This document shows positions 10,349 through 18,243 of a DNA stretch of 64,000 bases, one piece after another. The stretch is from the NCBI RefSeq assembly GCF_025685415.1, contig NZ_JAGSYB010000001.1:3472001-3536000 (forward strand). Direction: 5' to 3'. Origin of the DNA: Terriglobus aquaticus (GTDB lineage Bacteria; Acidobacteriota; Terriglobia; Terriglobales; Acidobacteriaceae). Numbering within the stretch: the first letter of the stretch is position 1; the number at the start of each line of letters is the position of its first letter. A model generated the notes under the pieces. The model worked only from the letters and a program-made list of their open reading frames with translations. It ran no database searches and was not told the DNA's origin. The position numbers and the translations under genes were made by a program.

Positions 10349-11008
10349 TTAGCGAACCAGCAGAACGTGCAGAAAACGGGGCCCGTGCACGCCTTTAATC
10401 CGCGTCATCTCGATGTCCGCCGTTGCAGACGGTCCGCTGATAAACGTCGTCGGCAGCTCCGCTGTTGCCTGCAACCGCCGCATCGCTTCCGGCACCGTCG
10501 CCACCACATCCTGCTCGCGCACCACGCACAGGTGAACGTCCGGCACCAGCGTCGCCGCGCGCCGGCCCTGCCCCGGCAGGTTTTGCAGAACCAGCGTTCC
10601 CGTCTCCGCAATCGCCAGCGTGGACCCCGTCAGTACCGCCGTAAACCGGTCCAGTTCGCGCGGAGAGAAGCCCTCGTCCTTCACAAAAGCAACGCCGTCC
10701 GGCAACCATCCCTGGGCGAGCCCCGCCGGTACCAGCACCTCGGTCAAGCCAAGCAAGCTCACGATCTCCCGCACTGTTCCGGCAATCTCCTCCGGCGACA
10801 CGCGATACACCTGTGCGTCGTAGTCGTGCAGGCGATCAATCAACCGGAGCAGCACCGCATCGCGGTCCGCGGCACTCGCAGCGTTGTACGCGCGCGGCAG
10901 CGCAGCCCACTCCAAACCCACAGTGTCAGCATCGCGGGCCTCGCCAACAATGCCGCGCACCCGACTGAGAATCGCCTCACGCGAGCTCATCGCGCTTGAC
11001 TCGGTCAT
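10349..11008 (-). CDS. lutC: Lactate utilization protein C
   Basis: 219 aa, LUD domain. It is the small subunit of the LutABC L-lactate oxidation complex, which converts L-lactate to pyruvate with non-flavin iron-sulfur chemistry. Signature segments are FTAVLTGSTLAIAETGTLVL and LVPDVHLCVVREQDVV. The ATG at 11008 overlaps the lutB stop (ATGA) and is preceded by AGGAG at a 7-nt spacing, so the longer upstream reading is rejected. Last gene of lutABC. Confidence 0.92.
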   Translation of the reverse strand: MTESSAMSSREAILSRVRGIVGEARDADTVGLEWAALPRAYNAASAADRDAVLLRLIDRLHDYDAQVYRVSPEEIAGTVREIVSLLGLTEVLVPAGLAQGWLPDGVAFVKDEGFSPRELDRFTAVLTGSTLAIAETGTLVLQNLPGQGRRAATLVPDVHLCVVREQDVVATVPEAMRRLQATAELPTTFISGPSATADIEMTRIKGVHGPRFLHVLLVR

Positions 11009-12594
11009 CCCGCTTCTCCTGCTGGCGCTCCCTTGCGCTCGCGCTCCTCCCACCACTCACGAAACGTCTGCTGCGGCATGGCGCGCAGATCGCGCACGTT
11101 CGTCCAACCGCCCAGCATGCCCGGCAGCCAACTCACCCACTTCTGCCCCTGCCCGTCGCGCCGCTCCAGCGGGGTCTCACCCATGCGCCCCAGCCGCTGC
11201 GCCGCGCGGAACCGGCCTTCGCTGCGAAAGATGGCGCCCGCCGCCTTCATTGCCATCGCTTCAGGATTCGTGATGGTCTTCAGCCCGCCCGTGTTCTCCT
11301 CGACCACACGCCCGCGCAGGTGTACCAGCACCTCCGGGATGTTGATCTTCACCGGGCATACTTCGTAGCACGCGCCGCACAGGGAACTCGCATACGGCAG
11401 CGACTGCGCATAGTGCATGCCCAGCAGTTGCGGCGTCAGGATCGCGCCGATCGGCCCGGCATACACGCTGCCATACGCATGGCCGCCCGTCTCGCGATAC
11501 ACCGGGCACGCGTTCTGACACGCGCCACAGCGGATGCAGTGCAGCGTCTGCCGCGCCTCCGCATCAGCCAAAACTTCCGTCCGGCCGTTGTCGATCAGCA
11601 CTACATGAAAGTGCTCCGGCCCATCACCGGCGGCATACCCCTTGCCCACGCCGGTCCACACGCTGTTGTACGGGTTCATGCGTTCGCCCGTCGCACTGCG
11701 CGGCAAGGTCTGCAGCAGCACCTCCAGGTCCTGAAAGCGCGGCACAACCTTGTCGATGCCAGCCAGCGTGATGAGCGTCTTCGGCAGCGTCAGGCACATG
11801 CGCCCGTTGCCTTCGCTCTCCACCACGCACACGCCGCCCGTCTCGGCGATCAGAAAGTTGGCGCCACTGATCGCCGTCTCCACGCGCAGAAACTTCTCAC
11901 GCAGGAATCGCCGCGCCGCATCGGCCAGATCCTGCGGCGACTCGCCCAGGTGCTCCAGCTTCATCTCGCGCAGAAAGATTTCGCGAATCTGCTGACGATT
12001 TTTATGCAGCGCCGGCACCACGATGTGCGACGGCTGGTCCTGCCCAAGCTGAATGATCAGCTCCGCTAGATCGGTCTCATACGGGTGAATGCCGACCGAC
12101 TCCAGCGCGCGATTCAACTGGATCTCTTCCGTCGTCATCGACTTGATCTTGATGACCTCTCCCTGCAGCGCGACCCCGTCCGCTGCTTCGCCAGCACCCG
12201 GATGCGTCCCCTGCGGTTCACCCGCCGGTCGCCCTGCAATCGAAGGTGCAGTCCGTCCGCGCGCGATGGCCTCCTGTGCCAGCCGCACCACGATCGCGCG
12301 CGCCTCGGCGGCATCGCGTGCCCAGTGCACATGCCCACCCGCAGCGGTGCAGTTCCGCTCAAACTGCTCCAGGTAAAACGGCAGATTGCGGATGGTGTGT
12401 TCGCGCACGGCACTACCCGCATCGCGCAGCGCCTGCCAGTCCGGCATCTCGCCCACAACGCGCGCGCGCTTCGCCTGGATCACGTCCGTCGCGTGCCGCA
12501 CATTCTTGCGCAACTGCGTGTTGCCCACCATCGCGGTCGCCGCAATGGGGAACGGCGGCGCGGTCTTTGGATTTAGCGCGGTGCCGCCACTCAT
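11005..12594 (-). CDS. lutB: Lactate utilization protein B, iron-sulfur subunit
   Basis: 529 aa. An N-terminal LUD domain is followed by a ferredoxin-like region with two cluster motifs: CIRCGACQNACP (Cys 353, 356, 359, 363) and CGACYEVCP (Cys 406, 409, 413). It is the electron-transferring subunit of LutABC. The start at 12594 overlaps the lutA stop (ATGA); a much longer upstream reading is out of family and lies over lutA. Residues about 112-146, rich in Gly, Pro and Ala, look like an insertion into the LUD domain. Confidence 0.92.
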   Translation of the reverse strand: MSGGTALNPKTAPPFPIAATAMVGNTQLRKNVRHATDVIQAKRARVVGEMPDWQALRDAGSAVREHTIRNLPFYLEQFERNCTAAGGHVHWARDAAEARAIVVRLAQEAIARGRTAPSIAGRPAGEPQGTHPGAGEAADGVALQGEVIKIKSMTTEEIQLNRALESVGIHPYETDLAELIIQLGQDQPSHIVVPALHKNRQQIREIFLREMKLEHLGESPQDLADAARRFLREKFLRVETAISGANFLIAETGGVCVVESEGNGRMCLTLPKTLITLAGIDKVVPRFQDLEVLLQTLPRSATGERMNPYNSVWTGVGKGYAAGDGPEHFHVVLIDNGRTEVLADAEARQTLHCIRCGACQNACPVYRETGGHAYGSVYAGPIGAILTPQLLGMHYAQSLPYASSLCGACYEVCPVKINIPEVLVHLRGRVVEENTGGLKTITNPEAMAMKAAGAIFRSEGRFRAAQRLGRMGETPLERRDGQGQKWVSWLPGMLGGWTNVRDLRAMPQQTFREWWEERERKGAPAGEAG

Positions 12595-13328
12595 GCTTCG
12601 TCTCCGGCCAGGATCTCTGCGATATGCACGGTTTGCACGCCGGTGCGCTGCCGGTGCAGCGCGCCGCCAATGTGCATCAGACAACTGTTGTCGCACGCGG
12701 TCACGCACTCCGCGCGCGTGTTCAACACGGCGGTCGTCTTCTCCGCTAGCATCGCGCTCGACACCTCGGCGTTCTTCACGGCGAAAGTGCCGCCAAACCC
12801 GCAGCACTGCTCCACCTTGTCCAGCTTCACCAGGTCGATGCCGCGCACGTTCGCCAGCAGTGTCTCCGGCCCATCCCCCAGCGCCAGCCCGCGCAGACCG
12901 TGGCAACTGGCGTGGTACGTCACGCGATGCGGATAGTACGCACCCACGTCCTTCAGGCCCAGCTTCTTCGTCAGGAACTCGCTGAACTCCCACACTCGCG
13001 GCAGCAGGGAAGCGACCTCGTCCACGATGCCCGGATGTTCTTTCTCAAGCCGCTGCGCCATACCCGGGTAGTGCTCGCGCATCATCGTCACACAGCTCGA
13101 GCTGGGCACCACCACCGCCTCGGCATGCCGAAACTGCGCGACAAAGCGCGGCAGTAGCGGCAACGCTTCGGCTTGGTAGCCAGTGTTGTAGTGCATCTGG
13201 CCGCAGCAGGTCTGGCCGGCGGGGAACTCCACGGTGTGGCCCAGCCGTTCCAGCACGGCGACCACAGCGCGGCCGGCCTCCGGGAACAGCGTGTCGTTAT
13301 AGCAGGTAATGAACAGCGCAACCTTCAC
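12591..13328 (-). CDS. lutA: Lactate utilization protein A
   Basis: 245 aa from a GTG at 13328, chosen because GGAGG lies 7 nt upstream and the protein then begins VKVALFITCYNDTLFPEAG, as in the family. Two CCG domains are visible: TCCGQMHYNTGY with SSSCVTMMREHYP, and YHASCHGLRGL with QCCGFGG and CDNSCLMHIGG; these cysteines bind the iron-sulfur cluster. First gene of lutABC, divergent from rhaT. In this setting the substrate is the L-lactate formed by RhaEW. Confidence 0.93.
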   Translation of the reverse strand: MKVALFITCYNDTLFPEAGRAVVAVLERLGHTVEFPAGQTCCGQMHYNTGYQAEALPLLPRFVAQFRHAEAVVVPSSSCVTMMREHYPGMAQRLEKEHPGIVDEVASLLPRVWEFSEFLTKKLGLKDVGAYYPHRVTYHASCHGLRGLALGDGPETLLANVRGIDLVKLDKVEQCCGFGGTFAVKNAEVSSAMLAEKTTAVLNTRAECVTACDNSCLMHIGGALHRQRTGVQTVHIAEILAGDEA

Positions 13329-13383
13329 GACCACGCCTCCAGCGGGACAGAGTTCCAGACGAGCGAAGTTCCGGATGAACGAA

Positions 13384-13399
13384 AGTTCCAATAGAGAGT
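13384..13399 (+). promoter_or_regulatory. rha-box candidate between lutA and rhaT
   Basis: AGTTCCAATAGAGAGT shares ATAGAGAGT plus flanking TT.C with the rhaI upstream motif. It lies in the 157-bp gap between the lutA GTG and the rhaT TTG, where one bound regulator could serve both directions. It is followed by TATATTTCCCAAA, resembling the TAGTTTCACCAA element of rhaI and rhaEW. Confidence 0.4.
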
Positions 13400-13485
13400 A
13401 TATTTCCCAAACGCAATTCGCTTCCGGTACAGTGGTTGCGCCTGCTGTAACGGTAGACCGCACCCCTCCACTGAGGCAAAAACGC

Positions 13486-14667
13486 TTGGGCACAAATCCG
13501 TTTCTTGGGATCCTCTATCACTGGATTGGCGGCTTCGCCTCGGCCACCAACTTCATCCCGTTCCGCGGCATCAAGCGCTGGTCGTGGGAGATCTATTGGA
13601 TCGTCCAGGGCTTTGCCGCCTGGATCGTCGCTCCGCTCATCATGGCGTCGCTGCTGGTGCCGAATCTCTGGCACGTCCTCGCCACCTCGCCGCGCTCGGC
13701 AGTCGGCTACGCCATCCTCATGGGCGCGCTGTGGGGCGTTGGCGGCCTCACCTTCGGCCTCGCCGTCCGTTACCTCGGCATCGCCTTGGGTTACGCCATC
13801 GCTCTCGGCCTCTGCACCGCGTTCGGCACGCTCATCCCGCCCATCTACACGGGCGAGATTCACGCAATTATGCACGCCCGCTCCGGACAGGTAGTGCTGC
13901 TTGGCGTCGCGGTCTGCGTGCTCGCCGTGGCGGTCAACGGCTTCGCCGGCTGGTCCAAAGAAAACGAGATCACCCCCACCGAAAAGATCGAGATCGGCGA
14001 ATCTGAGTTCTCGCTGCTCAAGGGCCTGCTCATCGCCATCGGCGCCGGCATCATGAGTTCCTTCTTCGCCTTCGGCCTCAAGGCCGGCGCGCCCATTGGC
14101 GACGTCGCCAAGGCCGAGCTCATCCGCACCGGCCACCTGCCGCTCTGGCAAAACCTGCCGATCCTCATCGTCGTCCTCTGGGGAGGTTTCGCCACGAACT
14201 TTGTCTGGTCCTGCATCCTCATCGCGCGCAACCGCTCGGCCGCGCAGTTTGGCGGCGAACCCGGCGCCAATCCCATGCGCGCCGCGCACGAGACCGGTGC
14301 GACCCTGCAGGACATCGATCCCATGGAGTTCGCCCAGCGCATCGCTCCCGGCGTACTCGTGAAGAACTACATCTTCGCCGCCATGGCCGGCGTCATCTGG
14401 TACTTCCAGTTCTTCTTCTACTCGCTCGGTCAAACGCAGATGGGCAAGTACGACTTCAGCTCCTGGACACTCCACATGGCCTCGATCATCATCTTCGCCA
14501 CGCTGTGGGGACTCGCCCTGAAAGAATGGCGCGGCACCAGCACGCGCACCAAGGCACTTGTCACCGCCGGCCTAACCCTGCTCATCGGCTCCACGCTCAT
14601 CGTCGGCTACGGAAACTACCTGCAATCGCAACAGCCGTCTTCCACGACCACCACCGCGTCTCGCTAA
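13486..14667 (+). CDS. rhaT: L-rhamnose:H+ symporter RhaT
   Basis: 393 aa, ten-helix DMT-superfamily transporter that imports L-rhamnose with a proton. The N-terminal segment FLGILYHWIGGFASATNFIP and IKRWSWEIYWIVQGFAAWI align with RhaT, as do MGALWGVGGLTFGLAVRYLG and VIWYFQFFFYSLGQTQMG. The frame is open from 13309, but TTG at 13486 gives the family length, leaves room for a divergent promoter and has GAGG nine bases upstream. The upstream ATGs at 13309 and 13375 would add about 59 or 37 low-complexity residues. Confidence 0.88.
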   Translation: MGTNPFLGILYHWIGGFASATNFIPFRGIKRWSWEIYWIVQGFAAWIVAPLIMASLLVPNLWHVLATSPRSAVGYAILMGALWGVGGLTFGLAVRYLGIALGYAIALGLCTAFGTLIPPIYTGEIHAIMHARSGQVVLLGVAVCVLAVAVNGFAGWSKENEITPTEKIEIGESEFSLLKGLLIAIGAGIMSSFFAFGLKAGAPIGDVAKAELIRTGHLPLWQNLPILIVVLWGGFATNFVWSCILIARNRSAAQFGGEPGANPMRAAHETGATLQDIDPMEFAQRIAPGVLVKNYIFAAMAGVIWYFQFFFYSLGQTQMGKYDFSSWTLHMASIIIFATLWGLALKEWRGTSTRTKALVTAGLTLLIGSTLIVGYGNYLQSQQPSSTTTTASR

Positions 14668-14682
14668 ACATCGGCTGATCTA

Positions 14683-14701
14683 AGACCGCCTACGGCAGTC
14701 T
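14683..14701 (+). terminator. Weak hairpin after rhaT
   Basis: AGACCGCC-TAC-GGCAGTCT folds with one mismatch 15 nt past the rhaT stop. There is no clear T-run, so Rho-independent termination here is uncertain. Confidence 0.3.
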
Positions 14702-14791
14702 CACTCCAACGAACACCATGCAGTGTCATCCTGAGCGTAGGGAAGATCTGTTTGATCCGCTTCAGCAAGAACGTAAGAGGACGGCAAGCAT

Positions 14792-15664
14792 ATGCAGCAA
14801 CGACGCTCTAAATTAACCCGGCTCCTTCAATCACTAATCGTGCTCGCTTCGGCCACCGTCCTCGCCCAAGCACCGTTGGCCCAAACACCGCCAGCGCCGG
14901 TTGTCAGCACCAACGCCGCTCTCCCGCCTAAGCTCACCGGCATCGCCCACGTCGCCATTCGCGTCGCAAACCTCGACGCCTCCCGCGCCTTCTACGCGAA
15001 GCTCGGCTACGCGCAGCCCTTCACTCTGACCGGCAAAAATGGCGAAGTCACCGAAGCCTTTATCAAGATCGACGACCGCCAGTACATCGAGCTCTATCCC
15101 GGCGATGCCGCGCACGCCCCAGCTTTCCTCCACGTCTGCTTCGAGGCGCAAAACCTGCCCGGGCTCTACCCCACCTACACCGCCAACGGCATTGTCGCGC
15201 CGCCGGTGAAGAAGGCCGGCGCCGGCAACCTGCTCATGGCCTGGAAGGGCCCCGAAGACCAGACCGAAGAGATCACCGAATACCAGCCCGGCTCACGCCA
15301 CTCGAACGACTTCGGCAAGGACCTCGGCGCCGACCGCGTCAGCACCCACATGGTCGGCGCGGTCGTCCCCATGCAGGATCCAAAAGCCGCGGCGCAGTAC
15401 TTCATGCAGCGCATGAACTTCACGAACAGCGGCACACGCGAAGGCGCAGTCCTCACCTCACCACCGGGCCTGCACGACGCCTACTTCGGCTTCCGCTCTA
15501 GCAGCGCGCCGGAACGACTGGCGCTGATCTTCCAGGTCGCCTCCGCCAAGTCGACCCTTCTCCGCCTTCAGCAACTCGGTATCGAAGCTACCGTCCGAAA
15601 CGAACGCGTCCTCACGCACGATCCAGACGGCAACCTTCTGGTCTTCACCAGCGAGAAGCTCTAA
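14792..15664 (+). CDS. Secreted VOC-family (glyoxalase/dioxygenase fold) protein
   Basis: 290 aa with an N-terminal signal peptide (leucine-rich, ending near AQAPLAQTPPAP). Two VOC beta-alpha-beta-beta-beta modules are visible: residues about 49-150 (LTGIAHVAIRVANLDASRAF ... AFIKIDDRQYIELYPGD) and about 185-290 (HMVGAVVPMQDPKAAAQYFM ... NERVLTHDPDGNLLVFTSEK). The His and Glu positions typical of metal binding are present (IAHVAIRV, QYIELYP). The substrate is not predictable. It stands alone between rhaT and the opposite-strand DUF3861 gene. Confidence 0.8.
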   Translation: MQQRRSKLTRLLQSLIVLASATVLAQAPLAQTPPAPVVSTNAALPPKLTGIAHVAIRVANLDASRAFYAKLGYAQPFTLTGKNGEVTEAFIKIDDRQYIELYPGDAAHAPAFLHVCFEAQNLPGLYPTYTANGIVAPPVKKAGAGNLLMAWKGPEDQTEEITEYQPGSRHSNDFGKDLGADRVSTHMVGAVVPMQDPKAAAQYFMQRMNFTNSGTREGAVLTSPPGLHDAYFGFRSSSAPERLALIFQVASAKSTLLRLQQLGIEATVRNERVLTHDPDGNLLVFTSEKL

Positions 15665-15680
15665 CTCAGTTTCTGAGCCA

Positions 15681-16016
15681 CTAGGCCCTCGGCGGGTCCT
15701 GTTGAGGGTGCAACGGCTCGCCAACCGTCGGCACCGCAGCGCGTACCGCTGCCTTGAAGTCACTGATGAACTCGCGAAAGTGCGGCATCAGCTCGGCAAA
15801 GGGCGACTGCTTCCGGTACTTCAGCATCACCTCGCCAAACAGCTTCATGCCGATCGCCAGCGCGGCGGTTTCGTCCGGTTCCATCCCGGGCAGGTGTCGT
15901 GCCCGGCTTGCAATCGCCAGGATGTCGTCGTGATTCTTGGCTTCGAAGCTGAGCAGGTCGTGCCCGCTATCCAGCGGGCCGTCAATTCGTTCCACAGTGA
16001 TGCGAAAGAGTGCCAT
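15681..16016 (-). CDS. DUF3861 domain-containing small protein
   Basis: 111 aa, soluble, function unknown. The body (ALFRITVERIDGP, LLSFEAKNHDDILAIASRAR, ALAIGMKLFGEVMLKYRKQS, ELMPHFREFISDFKA) matches DUF3861. The ATG at 16016 with GGAGAAC upstream is chosen over a longer reading of 161 codons whose extra N-terminus is Arg/Cys-rich and non-conserved. It converges with the VOC gene (16 nt between stops). Confidence 0.82.
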   Translation of the reverse strand: MALFRITVERIDGPLDSGHDLLSFEAKNHDDILAIASRARHLPGMEPDETAALAIGMKLFGEVMLKYRKQSPFAELMPHFREFISDFKAAVRAAVPTVGEPLHPQQDPPRA

Positions 16017-16312
16017 CGTGTTCTCCGTTAGTTCAGGGCGGGAACGGAGCCGCAAACCGGCGCCTGTCCCGGCATGCCGCTGCTGACAGACGCAACGGCG
16101 CGGGTGAGGCGTTGGTTTACGTGAACGCTTACGGTTTGCGCCAGCGACTGCACCGCGGCGGCACAAACATCCGATGCTCAGAAGGTATCAGGGGCACGCA
16201 CTCCAACCAAATCGCGTGATGGCGGAGGTGGCGCCTCCGCCAGAGGCAAAGCACCACTCGATCGCGGCATCTCCTCAACCATTGCTCCGGTCCGGGGCGC
16301 GGGATCGATCAC
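16017..16312. other. Divergent intergenic region with a GC-rich hairpin
   Basis: 296 bp between the DUF3861 start (minus) and the PIG-L start (plus), presumably holding both promoters. GGCGGAGG-TGGCG-CCTCCGCC at 16221-16241 is an 8-bp perfect inverted repeat without a T-run in either direction. I see no convincing gene or tRNA here; the short open frames have no family signal. Confidence 0.5.
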
Positions 16313-17167
16313 TTGCCACCAGAGCCGCTCCAACACGTATTCGCTAAGCTGCGTTCGCCTCAGCCGCCGCGCGTTATCTTCGTGTACGCCCACCCCGACG
16401 ACGAAATGATCGCAGTCGGCGGCCATCTTTCGCTCTTCCGCCAAGCGCTCTTCCTGCAAGTCACCAATGGAGCGCCGGCGGATAACGCCGACGGCAATCG
16501 CCTTGGCTTGTCGCGCGATGAGTACCGGGCCACCCGCGCCTTGGAGCTGCGCGCCGCCTTTGCCGCCGCTGGCCTGCCGGAAGCGCGTCATCGCTGCCTC
16601 AACCTCCCTGACAAGGAGGCGGCGTTCCACCTGCCAGACCTCACGGACCAGATCGCGCAGCTGGTCGCGGCGGAGCCCCCGGACTACATCTTCACTCACC
16701 CCTACGAAGGTGGCCACCCTGACCACGACGCCTGCGCCTTCGCCGTCCACACCGCTGTAGCCGCGCTTCCGGAAAACCGCCCCGTCATTCTCGAGAGCCC
16801 GTTCTACTTCAGTAATGCAGACGGCACCATGCACACAGGCAGCTTCCTGCACGAAGAGCCCGGGACCATCCTCACACTTCCTCTCTCTGCGTCCCAGCAA
16901 CAAAGCAAGCAGGCCGCCTTTGCCGCCTTTCAGACGCAGCGTGACGTGCTCGCCAACTTCCCGGTGGCCGTGCGCGAAGAGCGTTTCCGCATCGCGCCCG
17001 TTTACGACTTCACCAACCCAGCCGCGCCCGGGCCGGCCTTTTACGAATCCTTTGTTCCCGGCCTGACTGCCGCCCGCTTTTCCGCGCTGGCCGCCGAAGC
17101 CCTGCAGCCCCAGGCAGCGTCTGGCGCCCCGAGGCAATCCAACGCAGTCACGAGCTTTGCCGAATGA
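16313..17167 (+). CDS. PIG-L family N-acetylglucosaminyl deacetylase
   Basis: 284 aa. The metal motif VIFVYAHPDDEMIAVGGHL (residues about 21-39) and the downstream FTHPYEGGHPDHDACAFAV define the PIG-L/LmbE deacetylase fold, a zinc enzyme that removes acetyl groups from GlcNAc-containing substrates. TTG at 16313 is the only usual start in frame after the stop at 16217-16219. The gene overlaps the following glycosyltransferase by 4 nt (ATGA) and opens a four-gene cassette, so it probably acts on a glycan or glycolipid intermediate built by its neighbours. Confidence 0.85.
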   Translation: MPPEPLQHVFAKLRSPQPPRVIFVYAHPDDEMIAVGGHLSLFRQALFLQVTNGAPADNADGNRLGLSRDEYRATRALELRAAFAAAGLPEARHRCLNLPDKEAAFHLPDLTDQIAQLVAAEPPDYIFTHPYEGGHPDHDACAFAVHTAVAALPENRPVILESPFYFSNADGTMHTGSFLHEEPGTILTLPLSASQQQSKQAAFAAFQTQRDVLANFPVAVREERFRIAPVYDFTNPAAPGPAFYESFVPGLTAARFSALAAEALQPQAASGAPRQSNAVTSFAE

Positions 17168-18243
17168 GCCTCCGCATCCTTCACATCGCGTACCCCTACG
17201 CCCCCGTCGGTCCACGTACCTGCGGTGGGGCAGAGCAGGTGCTCACCGACCTGGATCGCGCGCTGGTCGCCGCGGGGCATAGCTCGTCCGTCGTTGCCTG
17301 CGAAGGTTCTCGCTCTGCCGGCCACCTCTACAGCGCGCCCGTTCCCCATGGCCGGCTCGACTCCACTGACTCGGACCGCCGCTTCTGGCAAAGCCGCTAC
17401 CAGGGCGCCATCGACCGCGCCCTCAACTCCGAGCGGTTCGACCTGGTTCACATGCACGGCCTGGACTGGCACCACTACCGCCTGCCGGCAAACCTGCCCG
17501 TCCTGGTCACCCTGCACATGCCCATCGCGTGGTACCCGTCCACGGTGTGGGACAAGCGTGGCCGCAATCTCCACTTCCAGTGCGTCTCCACCCACCAGCG
17601 GCAGACGTGCCCTGACCGCGATGCCGCCGTGGTTGAAAACGGTGTCGCTCTGCCGTCGTACGACCCGCGCGCACGCTCCCGGCGCTTCGCGCTGGCACTG
17701 GGCCGCATCTGCCCGGAAAAGAACCTGCACGAGGCCCTGTCGGCCGGCACCATTGCAAACGTTCCTGTACGCGTCGGCGGTCAGACGTTCCCCTACAGCA
17801 CTCACCTTGAATACGAGCGATCTCTGTTCCGTCCTGCGCTGCGCGGCAACGGGCGCATGCGAAACCAGCACCGCTTCCTCGGCCCGCTGCCTCCGCGCCG
17901 GAAGCAACATCTGCTCGCCGCCGCGCGCTGCCTTCTGCACCCCACGCTCGCTCCAGAGACCAGCTCGCTTGTCACCATGGAGGCGCTCGCCGCCGGCACC
18001 CCGGTCATCGCCTACCGTTCCGGCGCTCTGCCCGACATCATCGAACACGGCGTCACGGGCTTTCTGGTCAACAACGTCGCTGAGATGGGCGACCGCATCG
18101 CGGAGGTGGACACGCTCGACCGCAACGCCTGCCGTCGTGCTGCCGAGCAGCGCTTCTCGCTGCAGGCCATGACCCGCGGCTACCTTGACCTCTACACCCG
18201 CATCCTGGAGCAGGGCAGCATGGCGCATCCACGCTATGCCTGA
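17164..18243 (+). CDS. Glycosyltransferase, GT4-like (GT-B fold)
   Basis: 359 aa. It begins LRILHIAYPYAPVGPRTCGG AEQ, with the glycine-rich acceptor loop of GT4 enzymes, then DLVHMHGLDWHHY and VTLHMPIAWYPS. The donor-site region is ALALGRICPEKNLHEAL and LLHPTLAPETSSLVTMEALA with EALAAGTPVIAYRSGALPDI, the E-x7-E signature of nucleotide-sugar binding. It overlaps its neighbours at both ends (4 nt upstream, 8 nt downstream). Cytoplasmic; the donor sugar is unknown. Confidence 0.88.
   Translation: MSLRILHIAYPYAPVGPRTCGGAEQVLTDLDRALVAAGHSSSVVACEGSRSAGHLYSAPVPHGRLDSTDSDRRFWQSRYQGAIDRALNSERFDLVHMHGLDWHHYRLPANLPVLVTLHMPIAWYPSTVWDKRGRNLHFQCVSTHQRQTCPDRDAAVVENGVALPSYDPRARSRRFALALGRICPEKNLHEALSAGTIANVPVRVGGQTFPYSTHLEYERSLFRPALRGNGRMRNQHRFLGPLPPRRKQHLLAAARCLLHPTLAPETSSLVTMEALAAGTPVIAYRSGALPDIIEHGVTGFLVNNVAEMGDRIAEVDTLDRNACRRAAEQRFSLQAMTRGYLDLYTRILEQGSMAHPRYA

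Noticed and set aside
8999-10999. A 666-codon open frame on the plus strand
   Set aside because: It lies opposite rhaI and lutC, has Arg/His-rich composition and no family signal; a shadow of high-GC coding DNA.
13297-14475. A 392-codon minus-strand frame opposite rhaT
   Set aside because: Glu/Asp/Arg/Gly-rich without a motif; rhaT on the other strand is unambiguous.
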